A stretch of DNA of 64,000 nucleotides, taken from positions 3,162,001 through 3,226,000 of the forward strand of contig NZ_CP139965.1 in the NCBI RefSeq assembly GCF_034424375.1. Reading direction: 5' to 3'. Position numbers and translations under genes: made by a program. Source of the DNA: Paraburkholderia kururiensis (GTDB lineage: Bacteria > Pseudomonadota > Gammaproteobacteria > Burkholderiales > Burkholderiaceae). The notes beneath the pieces are model-generated. The model was not told the origin of the DNA, ran no database searches, and saw nothing but the letters and a program-made list of their open reading frames with translations. Positions 35,860-42,753 of this stretch are shown in pieces (within the stretch, counting starts at the first letter, position 1; each line of letters opens with the position of its first letter).

Positions 35860-37251
35860 TCACAGATGCGGGACACTCGCCGGCAAGTCCCCGCCCTGAT
35901 GGCCGAGATCGCCCTCCATGTGGCGCATGCCGTGCGCGCACAGCAGCCGGTACAGCGTGACGCGCGAAATGCCGAGTTCCTGCGCCGCGTCGCCGAGGCG
36001 CCCGCGATGACGCAAGAGCGCAAGTTCGATGGCCTGGCGCTCGGCCGCTTCGCGCGCCTGCGCGAGCGAGACCGGCACGATCTCCACGTACTCGGAGAGT
36101 TCGAGGTCGCGCGCCGTGATGGCGCGTCCCTCCGACATCACGATGGCGCGCCGCACGCGGTTGATGAGTTCGCGCACGTTGCCGGGCCAGCTGTAGTTGT
36201 GCAGCGCCGCGATGGCGTCGGGCGAAAAACCGCGCAGACGACGGCTCGCGTCCTTGCGAAAGCGTTCGAGCATGTGCCGCGCGAGCAGTTCGATGTCCTT
36301 GCCGCGCGCGCGCAGCGGCGGCTCGTCGATCTGCAGCACGCACAGGCGGTGATAGAGATCCTGCCGGAAGCGCCCTTCGATCATCGCGGTCTGCATGTCT
36401 ACGTGCGTGGCCGAGATGATGCGCACATCCACGGGAATGGATTGATGCCCGCCCAGCCGCTCCACCTTGCCTTCCTGAAGGAAGCGCAGCAGGCTCGCCT
36501 GGCTTTCGAGCGGCAGATCGCCGATTTCGTCGAGAAACAGCGTGCCGCCATTGGCAGCTTCCACGCGCCCGATCTTGCGCTGGTTCGCCCCCGTGAAGGC
36601 GCCGCGCTCGTAGCCGAACAGTTCGGACTGCAGAAGATGCGGCGGAATGGCGCCGCAGTTGATGGGCACGAACGGCGCGTTGCGCCGCGCGGAGCGCTCA
36701 TGAATCGCGACCGCGGTGAGTTCCTTGCCTGTGCCGGATTCGCCCGAGATGAAAACCGGCGCATCGGTCATCGCTACTTTGCGGATGGAGCGAAAGAGCG
36801 CGAGCATCGCGTCGCACGAGCCCACCATTTCGCCCTCGGCGCCCGTGGTGGATTCGTTCGATGCCGGCTCCCCCAGTTCCACCATGCCGAACGCGTGGCC
36901 CACCGAATCCACCACGCGTTCGCCCGTCCAGGGCATCGTTACATAGTCGAAACAGTAATCGCGGACCAGCCGGCGCAGCGACGCGTCCTGCAGTTGCCCG
37001 GCCGTCGTGGCCGCCACCCAGCCCACGTTGGGCATGGTGAGACACGACTCGAAGGTCACGATTTCATGCGGCTGAAACCGGCTGGCGAGGTCCAGCAGAC
37101 CGCCGGCCGTGCTGCCGGCGCGGACAGCGCGGCGCACGTCGCGCGCGCTTTCCACGACATCGACATGCCAGCCACGGTCGCGAAAGCGCGAACTCAACTC
37201 CGGGCTGGGGTTGCGCGTGACATAAACGAGTTGCCGTGTTGCGGGTTCCAT
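35860..37251 (-). CDS. Sigma-54-dependent transcriptional activator (VpsR/FleQ-like), copy 1
   Basis: 463 residues. A degenerate receiver-like domain (about 1-125) lacks the usual receiver phosphorylation triad. The AAA+ domain has Walker A GESGTGKE (170-177), the sigma-54 contact loop GAFTGA (217-222), Walker B LFLDEIGDL (238-246) and the R-finger region NVRELINRVRRAIV. The C-terminal Fis-type helix-turn-helix is LGDAAQELGISRVTLYRLL (about 425-443). It is a close paralogue of the activator at 44.4 kb. They flank the amyloid cassette in opposite orientation. In other bacteria such activators control exopolysaccharide or biofilm genes; here the cassette is the obvious target. Confidence 0.92.
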   Translation of the reverse strand: MEPATRQLVYVTRNPSPELSSRFRDRGWHVDVVESARDVRRAVRAGSTAGGLLDLASRFQPHEIVTFESCLTMPNVGWVAATTAGQLQDASLRRLVRDYCFDYVTMPWTGERVVDSVGHAFGMVELGEPASNESTTGAEGEMVGSCDAMLALFRSIRKVAMTDAPVFISGESGTGKELTAVAIHERSARRNAPFVPINCGAIPPHLLQSELFGYERGAFTGANQRKIGRVEAANGGTLFLDEIGDLPLESQASLLRFLQEGKVERLGGHQSIPVDVRIISATHVDMQTAMIEGRFRQDLYHRLCVLQIDEPPLRARGKDIELLARHMLERFRKDASRRLRGFSPDAIAALHNYSWPGNVRELINRVRRAIVMSEGRAITARDLELSEYVEIVPVSLAQAREAAERQAIELALLRHRGRLGDAAQELGISRVTLYRLLCAHGMRHMEGDLGHQGGDLPASVPHL

Positions 37252-37739
37252 TCTTCAGATCCTCTCGTCAACGTGCGCTCGAAACTGCGACAGCACGCCC
37301 CTGATTCTCCGGACATGCGGACGGCGGGCGGCATTTGCCCTATGGCAAAAAATACCGAACGACCATTTCATTTTTGTGTGGACGGCTGATACCCGAAAGC
37401 GGCATGTGTGCGTTCAAACGGCCGAATGAGATTTTTTTTAAAAGTCGGCTCGTGTCAGGAGCTTACTATACGCGTCGTCCGGCCAACAGCAAATATTCAA
37501 ATTAGATCGCTCTGCGCCATATGCAACAAGGCTGTGCGACATCGGCGCAAGTCTGACGAATTACATAAAACGTTTTCTGCGCCATTGCGATGATTACCTC
37601 TGCAATGTGACTACCGCATTGCGGAATAAGCGGTATTTTCTTCCCGCCGTTTCACGGCCGAAACGTTTCGGCGCGATTTCCGGCCGAGACCGGGCAGTCG
37701 ATTTGACTTTCTCCTGTCGCGTCAATGGTTTCCGGGCGA
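37252..37739. promoter_or_regulatory. AT-rich divergent control region of activator 1 and the amyloid cassette
   Basis: About 490 bp without a gene, clearly poorer in G+C than its neighbours between about 37360 and 37650 (T8, A/T runs). A minus-strand promoter TTGCTG-16 bp-TATAGT (37492-37465) could serve activator 1. CATTGC or its complement occurs three times at 37583-37588, 37602-37607 and 37617-37622, the last within CCGCATTGCGG. A palindrome lies at 37657-37672. These would be candidate enhancer sites for a sigma-54 activator. Confidence 0.55.
37657..37672. promoter_or_regulatory. Perfect 16-bp palindrome, candidate activator site
   Basis: GCCGAAACGTTTCGGC is a perfect dyad, 68 bp upstream of the -24/-12 promoter. 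The distance suits an enhancer for a dimeric Fis-type helix-turn-helix such as that of the flanking activators. The binding protein is not proven. Confidence 0.5.
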
Positions 37740-37755
37740 TGGCACACGTTTCGCT
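37740..37755 (+). promoter_or_regulatory. Sigma-54 (-24/-12) promoter of the amyloid cassette
   Basis: TGGCACACGTTTCGCT matches the consensus TGGCAC(G/A)-N4-TTGC(A/T) with one mismatch in the -12 box. GG (37741-37742) and GC (37753-37754) are exactly 10 bp apart. Transcription would start near 37766, leaving a short leader with GGGAG (37771-37775) before the ATG at 37783. Confidence 0.75.
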
Positions 37756-37782
37756 AAACGAGGGCCACCAGGGAGAAACATC

Positions 37783-38268
37783 ATGCGACTCATCGACTGC
37801 GTAGACAGATGCATGGCCAGGCGCGCTCCGCTCGTGCTCGCCGCCTCGCTCGCGCTGCTCTTTGCCGCCTCCGGCGCCTCGGCGCAGGAAGCCGCACCCG
37901 CCGCCTCACCCGACGTGGCGGTCGCCACCCTCGCGGACGCGCCGTCCGCAGCGGTGACGCCGCCGCCGACGGTGGCCACGGCCGACACCGGCACGGCCCC
38001 CGCCCCCGCGGCCATCCCGTTTACGCAAGCAATGGGCGTTCCCGACGCGACCGCCTCGAGCGACATCGCGCTCGACGACCAGGTGCTCTCGCGTCAGCGC
38101 GGCGGTGCGGTGGGAATGATGATGGTCGCCGCCACACCGCAATTCATGCGCGGCAACGGCGTGACGCTGTGGGACGAAATCGCCCCGCCCGCGCCGCTGC
38201 CTGTCCCCGTGGATGCCGCGCGCACCGCGCAGAGCAACGTCACGACGTATCAGCGCAACGGCAACTAG
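37783..38268 (+). CDS. Exported protein with double-glycine-like motif, first gene of amyloid cassette
   Basis: 161 residues, no family recognised. A signal peptide (about 1-34, ending ASAQ) is followed by an Ala/Pro-rich linker. The central motif LDDQVLSRQRGGAVG (97-111) resembles a double-glycine leader site and is echoed in the 273-residue protein of the same cluster (VDDNVLAAQTGKG). The C-terminal part (FMRGNGVTLWDEIAPP...YQRNGN) has no internal repeats. GGGAG precedes the ATG and a sigma-54 promoter lies 28 bp upstream. Its place next to a C39-type peptidase suggests it is a processed accessory subunit or a chaperone. Confidence 0.75.
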   Translation: MRLIDCVDRCMARRAPLVLAASLALLFAASGASAQEAAPAASPDVAVATLADAPSAAVTPPPTVATADTGTAPAPAAIPFTQAMGVPDATASSDIALDDQVLSRQRGGAVGMMMVAATPQFMRGNGVTLWDEIAPPAPLPVPVDAARTAQSNVTTYQRNGN

Positions 38269-38343
38269 GCGCAGTTGAGAGCCACTGGGCGCGGCATCGT
38301 GAGCCACGCGCTCACATCGTCCGCCCGTTTTCGAGGAACCGAC

Positions 38344-38847
38344 ATGACCGCCTCACTTCCAGCGCCGCGCCGCGGCGTACCGCTTGCCGCCCTGCTGTGC
38401 GCGCTCGGATGCGCTGCCGCCGCGGCGGCAACGCCCGCGGCCGCGCAGCAACTCATGCAGCCCAGCACGCAGCCGGGCAATCTCGTGATCGAACGCACCA
38501 TCACACCGCGCGACGCGTTCGTGCCGGTGCCGAAGAGCCAGGACCCCATCGCCGTCCAGGTGGAGACCTTCCCGCGCGCCACGTTCGACGGCGCGATCGC
38601 GTCCATGGCCACCGACCTCGATCTGAACGGCGCGCACGGCTCCGGCGGCATCGCCGGCGGCGGCGTGCGCTCCACGCTCGCGAGCGTGGGCGGCATGGGC
38701 CAGGTGTTGGGCGCCACGGGCAACTCCGTTCCGGTCGGCGCAAACGCGGCGGCGGGCGCCGGTCTTGCCGGCCTCGGCAGCTCAATTGCACAGACCGTGA
38801 CGAGCGCGCTGTCGCCGCTCGGCGCCGCCCTGGGAGCCGCGAAATGA
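38344..38847 (+). CDS. Exported Ala/Gly-rich protein of unknown function, amyloid cassette
   Basis: 167 residues. Signal peptide about 1-37 (ending AAAQ), then QLMQPSTQPGNLVIERTITPRDAF, a charged segment and a Gly/Ala-rich tail (GSGGIAGGGVR...GANAAAGAGLAGLGS) likely to be flexible. It lacks the NQ-type repeats of its neighbours. The stop overlaps the ATG of the next gene (ATGA), so both are translated together. No family is recognised; a periplasmic or surface accessory role is inferred from context only. Confidence 0.72.
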   Translation: MTASLPAPRRGVPLAALLCALGCAAAAAATPAAAQQLMQPSTQPGNLVIERTITPRDAFVPVPKSQDPIAVQVETFPRATFDGAIASMATDLDLNGAHGSGGIAGGGVRSTLASVGGMGQVLGATGNSVPVGANAAAGAGLAGLGSSIAQTVTSALSPLGAALGAAK

Positions 38848-39551
38848 GCACGTCGCACCTTCTGCATCGTCTTCTCCTCGCGAGTGCCGCACACCGGCGC
38901 GCGGAACCAGGGCGCGCTGCCGGCGGCACGGTCGGACGCGCCCTCGGCCGCACGCTCGTGGCCTGCGCCGTGGCGGGCGCGGCGAGCGCGGCCAGTGTCG
39001 TCGCCCACGCGCAGACGGCGCCGGAACGCGTCGACGCGCTTTCCGTGATCGGCAGCGCGGCAGTTGCCGGCGCGGTGGGCGTGGTCGCGGTGAATCAGGC
39101 GAGCGGCCTCGACAACGTTCAGGCGAACCAGGCTGTGGTCACGACCGGGTCGACGCCCATCGATCTCACGGCAAGCGCGCAAGGCGCGAGTGCCAATGCG
39201 CGCGCCACGAACGCGGCCAGCGTGATCGCGAGCAACGCATTTTCCAATACCTCCGGCGTGATTCAGCTGAATCAGTCGGCAGGCGTAGCGAATCTTCAGC
39301 GGAACAGTGCCTTGATCGGTTCTGCTCCGGGTGAAGCGGAGATCGTATCGGATGGGGTGCTATCCGCTACGACCGCCAACGGCAGTGGGCTGGCGAGATC
39401 CGTGGGAAGCCACGACGTGCGCGAAGCGTCCATCGGTGCGGGCGCATTCAAAAACGTCAACGGCGTCCTGCAGATCAACCAGACAGCCGGAGCAGGCAAC
39501 GTCAGTTCCAACAGTTTTGTGCTCCGTCCCCCGGCGGGCACCTTTTTTTAA
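38844..39551 (+). CDS. Fap-like amyloid subunit, three-repeat (minor subunit or nucleator type)
   Basis: 235 residues with a long N-region signal peptide (about 1-56, ending AHAQ). Three motif copies start at residues 79, 138 and 207, each of the form G-V-hydrophobic-x-hydrophobic-N-Q-x-[SA]-G-x-x-N-hydrophobic-x-x-N, separated by linkers of 38 and 48 residues. The same motif recurs in the 462- and 273-residue proteins. The pattern of spaced N/Q-rich repeats resembles the Pseudomonas FapB/FapC subunits. The gene ends in a T7 run. It starts 4 nt inside the preceding gene. Confidence 0.75.
   Translation: MSTSHLLHRLLLASAAHRRAEPGRAAGGTVGRALGRTLVACAVAGAASAASVVAHAQTAPERVDALSVIGSAAVAGAVGVVAVNQASGLDNVQANQAVVTTGSTPIDLTASAQGASANARATNAASVIASNAFSNTSGVIQLNQSAGVANLQRNSALIGSAPGEAEIVSDGVLSATTANGSGLARSVGSHDVREASIGAGAFKNVNGVLQINQTAGAGNVSSNSFVLRPPAGTFF
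39078..39524 (+). repeat. Three amyloid-type protein repeats (235-residue protein)
   Basis: Repeat units of 63 nt at 39078-39140, 39255-39317 and 39462-39524. Shared key residues are Gly1, Val2, Asn6, Gln7, Gly10, Asn13 and Asn17. Confidence 0.75.
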
Positions 39552-39575
39552 CTTGATGTCTTTCGGAGCGTAATC

Positions 39576-40964
39576 ATGAAACGCACTCTCATTGCAACGG
39601 CTGTTCTGTCGATGATGGTCACCGGCGCCTATGCGGGCGAACGCAATTGCGGATCCGGCTGCGACCCGGCCGAGCTCTTCACGGCCACCAACATCTACAC
39701 CGACATCGGCGAATTCGGTTTCATCACGCTGCGCGGTCACGTCGACGTGGCGGCCAGCTCGGGCGCGACGGTCAACAACTCGCAGAGCGTCAACATCGGC
39801 GGCGTGGACATGCAGGGCCCGCCGCAGTCGTACACCAAAGGCAGCATCACGACGGCCGTGAACACCACGCGCCGCTGGGACAACGCAAGCGGCAGCGGCA
39901 GCAGCTGGAGCGTGAGCGACTCGTACAAGAACGATAGCTATGCGTACAACAACACGCACACGAGCACCTCGAACTGGTCGAAGAGCGCCAGCTTCGTGAA
40001 GGGCGGCGGCTTCGCCTCGGGCATCTCGGCCAACTATGGCGGCTACCAGTACGCGAACACGCATCAGTCCGCCAACGGCTTCATCGCCGCGGGCTTCATC
40101 GCGGGTCTGGGCGGCGGCCCCGGCGTGATCTTCGGCGGCGTCGCGGCAGGCTTCGCGGGCGCCCTCAACACGCACGAGTCGTCCAACTTCGGCGGCGGCT
40201 TCCATGGCAGCGCGAACGGCTACGACGTGGCATGGGGCGGCTTCGCGGCAAGCGGCCAGAGCAGCGCGACGCACACGAACAGCGGCAGCGGCTCGTTCAC
40301 GTCGAACGACTACTCGGCGCACGCTCACGCCTACGGCTGGAACCGCAACTACGCCGAAGACGCCGGCAGCGTGACGGTGACGGGCGCAGTCACGGAGCAC
40401 ATCGACACGCGCAAGACGACCACGATGGCCGCGACGATCGACACCGGCGCGCTCGCAGGCGCGCAGGGCAACATCGGCGTGAACATGGCCACGGGTGCCA
40501 ACAACGCGCAGTCCAACGACGCGGCGCTCGCCAACATGGACGTGGGCCCGGTGTTCGGCAGCGCGCAGATCTTCTCGACGCAAAGCTCGTCGGGCAAGGC
40601 GAAGGTGGGTCCGCTCAACTTCGTGGCGTCCGTTGGCTCCGGCGTGCTCGCCGGCGCGTCGGGCAACGTCGGCGTGAACGTGGCGTCGGGTGCGGGCAAC
40701 GTGCAGAACAACAGCCTCGCCGTGTCGTCCACGACGGTCTCGAGGAGCGATCCGCGCCGCAGCGGCAACGGCGGCGAAGTCATCGCGAGCGACCAGAACT
40801 GCCAGACCGCCGAAGCCGGCGTGAAGGGCAGCTTCACCGGCTCGTCGTACCTCGGCGCCGGCGCGCTCGTGGGCGCCACGGGCAACATCGGCGTGAACAT
40901 CGCGTCGGGCGTGGGCAACCTGCAACACAACGGCCTCGCAGTCGCGAGCGTGGTATCGCACTAA
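39576..40964 (+). CDS. Fap-like amyloid subunit, large (candidate major fibre subunit)
   Basis: 462 residues, signal peptide about 1-20 (ending AYA). The mature protein is Ser/Gly/Asn/Thr/Ala-rich with very few charges. Cysteines C25 and C29 (CGSGC) sit at the mature N-terminus and C409 near the end. A long Ser/Asn/Tyr/Gly-rich first part (30-290) includes a glycine-zipper-like hydrophobic stretch (AAGFIAGLGGGPGVIFGGVAAGF split over 171-193). Three repeats at 298-318, 363-383 and 436-456 follow the pattern GN[IV]GVN-x-A-[ST]-G-x-x-N-x-Q-x-N, with linkers of 44 and 52 residues, as in Pseudomonas FapC. GGAG precedes the ATG. Best guess for the fibril-forming subunit. Confidence 0.8.
   Translation: MKRTLIATAVLSMMVTGAYAGERNCGSGCDPAELFTATNIYTDIGEFGFITLRGHVDVAASSGATVNNSQSVNIGGVDMQGPPQSYTKGSITTAVNTTRRWDNASGSGSSWSVSDSYKNDSYAYNNTHTSTSNWSKSASFVKGGGFASGISANYGGYQYANTHQSANGFIAAGFIAGLGGGPGVIFGGVAAGFAGALNTHESSNFGGGFHGSANGYDVAWGGFAASGQSSATHTNSGSGSFTSNDYSAHAHAYGWNRNYAEDAGSVTVTGAVTEHIDTRKTTTMAATIDTGALAGAQGNIGVNMATGANNAQSNDAALANMDVGPVFGSAQIFSTQSSSGKAKVGPLNFVASVGSGVLAGASGNVGVNVASGAGNVQNNSLAVSSTTVSRSDPRRSGNGGEVIASDQNCQTAEAGVKGSFTGSSYLGAGALVGATGNIGVNIASGVGNLQHNGLAVASVVSH
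40467..40943 (+). repeat. Three amyloid-type protein repeats (462-residue protein)
   Basis: Repeat units at 40467-40529, 40662-40724 and 40881-40943, each preceded by a GALAGA / GVLAGA / GALVGA hexapeptide, so the true unit is about 28 residues. Linkers between them differ fully. Confidence 0.8.
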
Positions 40965-41007
40965 GCCACCTCCCACCGCAGGCAACAGCACTGCACGGGG
41001 AAAACCG

Positions 41008-41060
41008 GCCGGCCTCGACATCGGCGTCGAGGCCGGTCCGGACCTGATGTCGAGGCCGGC
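41008..41060 (+). other. Two mutually exclusive RNA hairpins in the subunit-peptidase gap
   Basis: One left arm (41008-41021) can pair with either of two copies of the same right arm. With 41026-41036 it forms an 11-bp stem with a 6-nt loop (13 bp with a G-U and one more pair). With 41047-41060 it forms a perfect 14-bp stem with a 25-nt loop. No T-run follows. It lies 43 nt after the large-subunit stop and 26 nt before the peptidase ATG. Confidence 0.65.
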
Positions 41061-41086
41061 AGGCCCGCATCACCAAGGGGGACATC

Positions 41087-41800
41087 ATGTTCGTTGGAAC
41101 GAGCAGGGCCGCTGCTTTGTCCGCGCTGGCACTGGCCGTCTCATGCGTCGTGCCGCACGCGGTGCGCGCGCAGTCTTCCCTCAACATGAACGCCGCGGCC
41201 GGCGTGCCCTTCAACGTGAAGGTGCGCTCGGTGCGCGAGCTGCGCTACAGCCACATCGTCACCCAGCAGTTCGATTACAGCTGCGGGTCCGCTGCGCTTG
41301 CCACGCTGCTCAAGTACGGCTACGGCATCGACATTCCCGAAAGCGAACTCATCGCCCGCATGATGGCGTTCTCGACACCCGAGGTCGTCGTCAAGAACGG
41401 CTTTTCGATGCTCGACATGAAGAAGTTCGTCGAGACCATCGGGCTGCGCGGCCGCGGCTTTCGCGTCACCTCCGAGGCGCTTTACCACCTGCAGATCCCC
41501 GTGCTCGTGCTGATGAACAGCGACGGCTACGAGCACTTCGTCATCGTCAAGCACGCGGAGTACGGCCGCATCTTCGTCGCCGACCCCGCGCTCGGCAACC
41601 GCATCGTGCTCGAAGACGACTTCGTGAAGAAGTGGAACGGGCTCGTCTTTGCCGTCGTCGGCAAACCTTTTCTGGAGGACTCTCCGCTTTTGCAGGGCAA
41701 CGAATCGCATGCGCTCAAGCTGCGCCAACGTGCGCTGGAAGACGGAACCGCAGCGATTCCCTTCGTAGAGTTCGGTCTGATCAAGGCAGAGTTGTTCTGA
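41087..41800 (+). CDS. Exported C39-type cysteine peptidase (FapD-like)
   Basis: 237 residues with a signal peptide (about 1-29, ending VRAQ). The papain-like C39 core is visible: oxyanion Gln and nucleophile in QQFDYSCGSAAL (Q60/Q61, C66), histidine in YEHFVIV (H150) and aspartate in VADPALGN (D166). There is no ABC or membrane domain, so unlike bacteriocin exporters it acts alone in the periplasm, as does FapD of the Pseudomonas Fap system. The AAGGGGGACATC start region gives a good ribosome binding site. It precedes the 273-residue protein by 6 nt. Confidence 0.88.
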   Translation: MFVGTSRAAALSALALAVSCVVPHAVRAQSSLNMNAAAGVPFNVKVRSVRELRYSHIVTQQFDYSCGSAALATLLKYGYGIDIPESELIARMMAFSTPEVVVKNGFSMLDMKKFVETIGLRGRGFRVTSEALYHLQIPVLVLMNSDGYEHFVIVKHAEYGRIFVADPALGNRIVLEDDFVKKWNGLVFAVVGKPFLEDSPLLQGNESHALKLRQRALEDGTAAIPFVEFGLIKAELF

Positions 41801-41806
41801 CTCGTC

Positions 41807-42628
41807 ATGGATAGAAACCTTCTCACCGCCGGCTGCGCGTTGTGCCTCACCACGCTCGGTCTGGCTTCGGTCGCCCATGCTGCCGGGCAAGGTTCGACCG
41901 TTTTCGACAACGTCCCGGCGCTCAGGCTTCAAGCCGTGGACGACAACGTGCTCGCCGCGCAAACCGGTAAGGGCCTGGCTGGAGACATCATCTCGGGGGT
42001 CGTGGTGGAACTGCTCTCCAGCTGGAAGATGCCGAACGGGGCCACGGCCGTCGCGCAAGGCACGCTCTCGCTCGTGACCGGCAAGCTCAACCAGGTTGCC
42101 GCCCAGGTGAGTTCGCAGGCTTCGGTCACGGAGCCCTGGCACAACGCAAACAACGCGAGCAACGGCAACAATGGCGCCAATCCGAACGCAGGTGCCACGG
42201 GCGGCGAGAACGCCAGCGTGAACGGCGTTTCGCAGATCACCCAGATCGCGGGCAACGGCAACATCGGCAGCAACCAGGCCGCCATCGACTTCAATGCGGC
42301 CACGAACGCTCACACGTCGCCCGTCGCCGGGAACAACACGACCTCGGCTGCCGCCAGCAGTGCCGACGGTTCGGTCAAAGCCGGCATCACGTTCGGCAGC
42401 GGCGGCATCAAGGTGGCCCTGCAGACTCCCGCAGGCATCGCCACGCAAACGGTTGCGCCGACCAACGCCCAACAGGCGAGCATGATCGGCCAACTCCTTC
42501 AGATCGCAGGCAATAACCAGCAAGTGGCCAACCAGCTGCAACTGCATCTGCAGACGCAGCCGATGTCGGCCGACGCGCTACGCCAGCTCGGCGTACTACA
42601 AGCCCTGCAAAACGGTGTGAGGAGATAA
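41807..42628 (+). CDS. Fap-like exported protein with two motif copies (FapE-like position)
   Basis: 273 residues, signal peptide about 1-26 (ending AHAA). Residues 44-56, VDDNVLAAQTGKG, echo the LDDQVLSRQRGG motif of the first gene. A hydrophobic/amphipathic region (57-105) is followed by an Asn/Gly/Ala-rich linker. Two N/Q-rich motif copies lie at 140-160 and 226-246, with the key Gly, Asn and Gln positions of the other subunits. It may be a minor fibre component or an extracellular accessory. Only 6 nt separate it from the peptidase gene. Confidence 0.75.
   Translation: MDRNLLTAGCALCLTTLGLASVAHAAGQGSTVFDNVPALRLQAVDDNVLAAQTGKGLAGDIISGVVVELLSSWKMPNGATAVAQGTLSLVTGKLNQVAAQVSSQASVTEPWHNANNASNGNNGANPNAGATGGENASVNGVSQITQIAGNGNIGSNQAAIDFNAATNAHTSPVAGNNTTSAAASSADGSVKAGITFGSGGIKVALQTPAGIATQTVAPTNAQQASMIGQLLQIAGNNQQVANQLQLHLQTQPMSADALRQLGVLQALQNGVRR
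42224..42544 (+). repeat. Two amyloid-type protein repeats (273-residue protein)
   Basis: Units at 42224-42286 and 42482-42544. The second is degenerate (Leu replaces Asn6) but keeps the Q-x-A-G-N core and the Asn17. Confidence 0.6.
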
Positions 42629-42667
42629 GCGGGCAGCCGGCCCGCACGCGCGTCACCGAAGACGCGC
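42629..42667 (+). other. Tandem hairpins directly after the 273-residue gene
   Basis: Hairpin 1 pairs GCGGGC (42629-42634) with GCCCGC (42640-42645). Hairpin 2 pairs GCGCGTC (42648-42654) with GACGCGC (42661-42667). They begin at the base after the stop codon and have no T-run, so they may be mRNA stabilisers or processing points. The rest of the gap to 42753 carries the ribosome binding site of the next gene. Confidence 0.55.
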
Positions 42668-42753
42668 GGCAACAGCAGCACACGGAAGAAGAACGCAGCC
42701 GCGCACGCCCAAGGAGACCAGTGCTGCGCGGCCGCAACACCGGGGGACCAATA

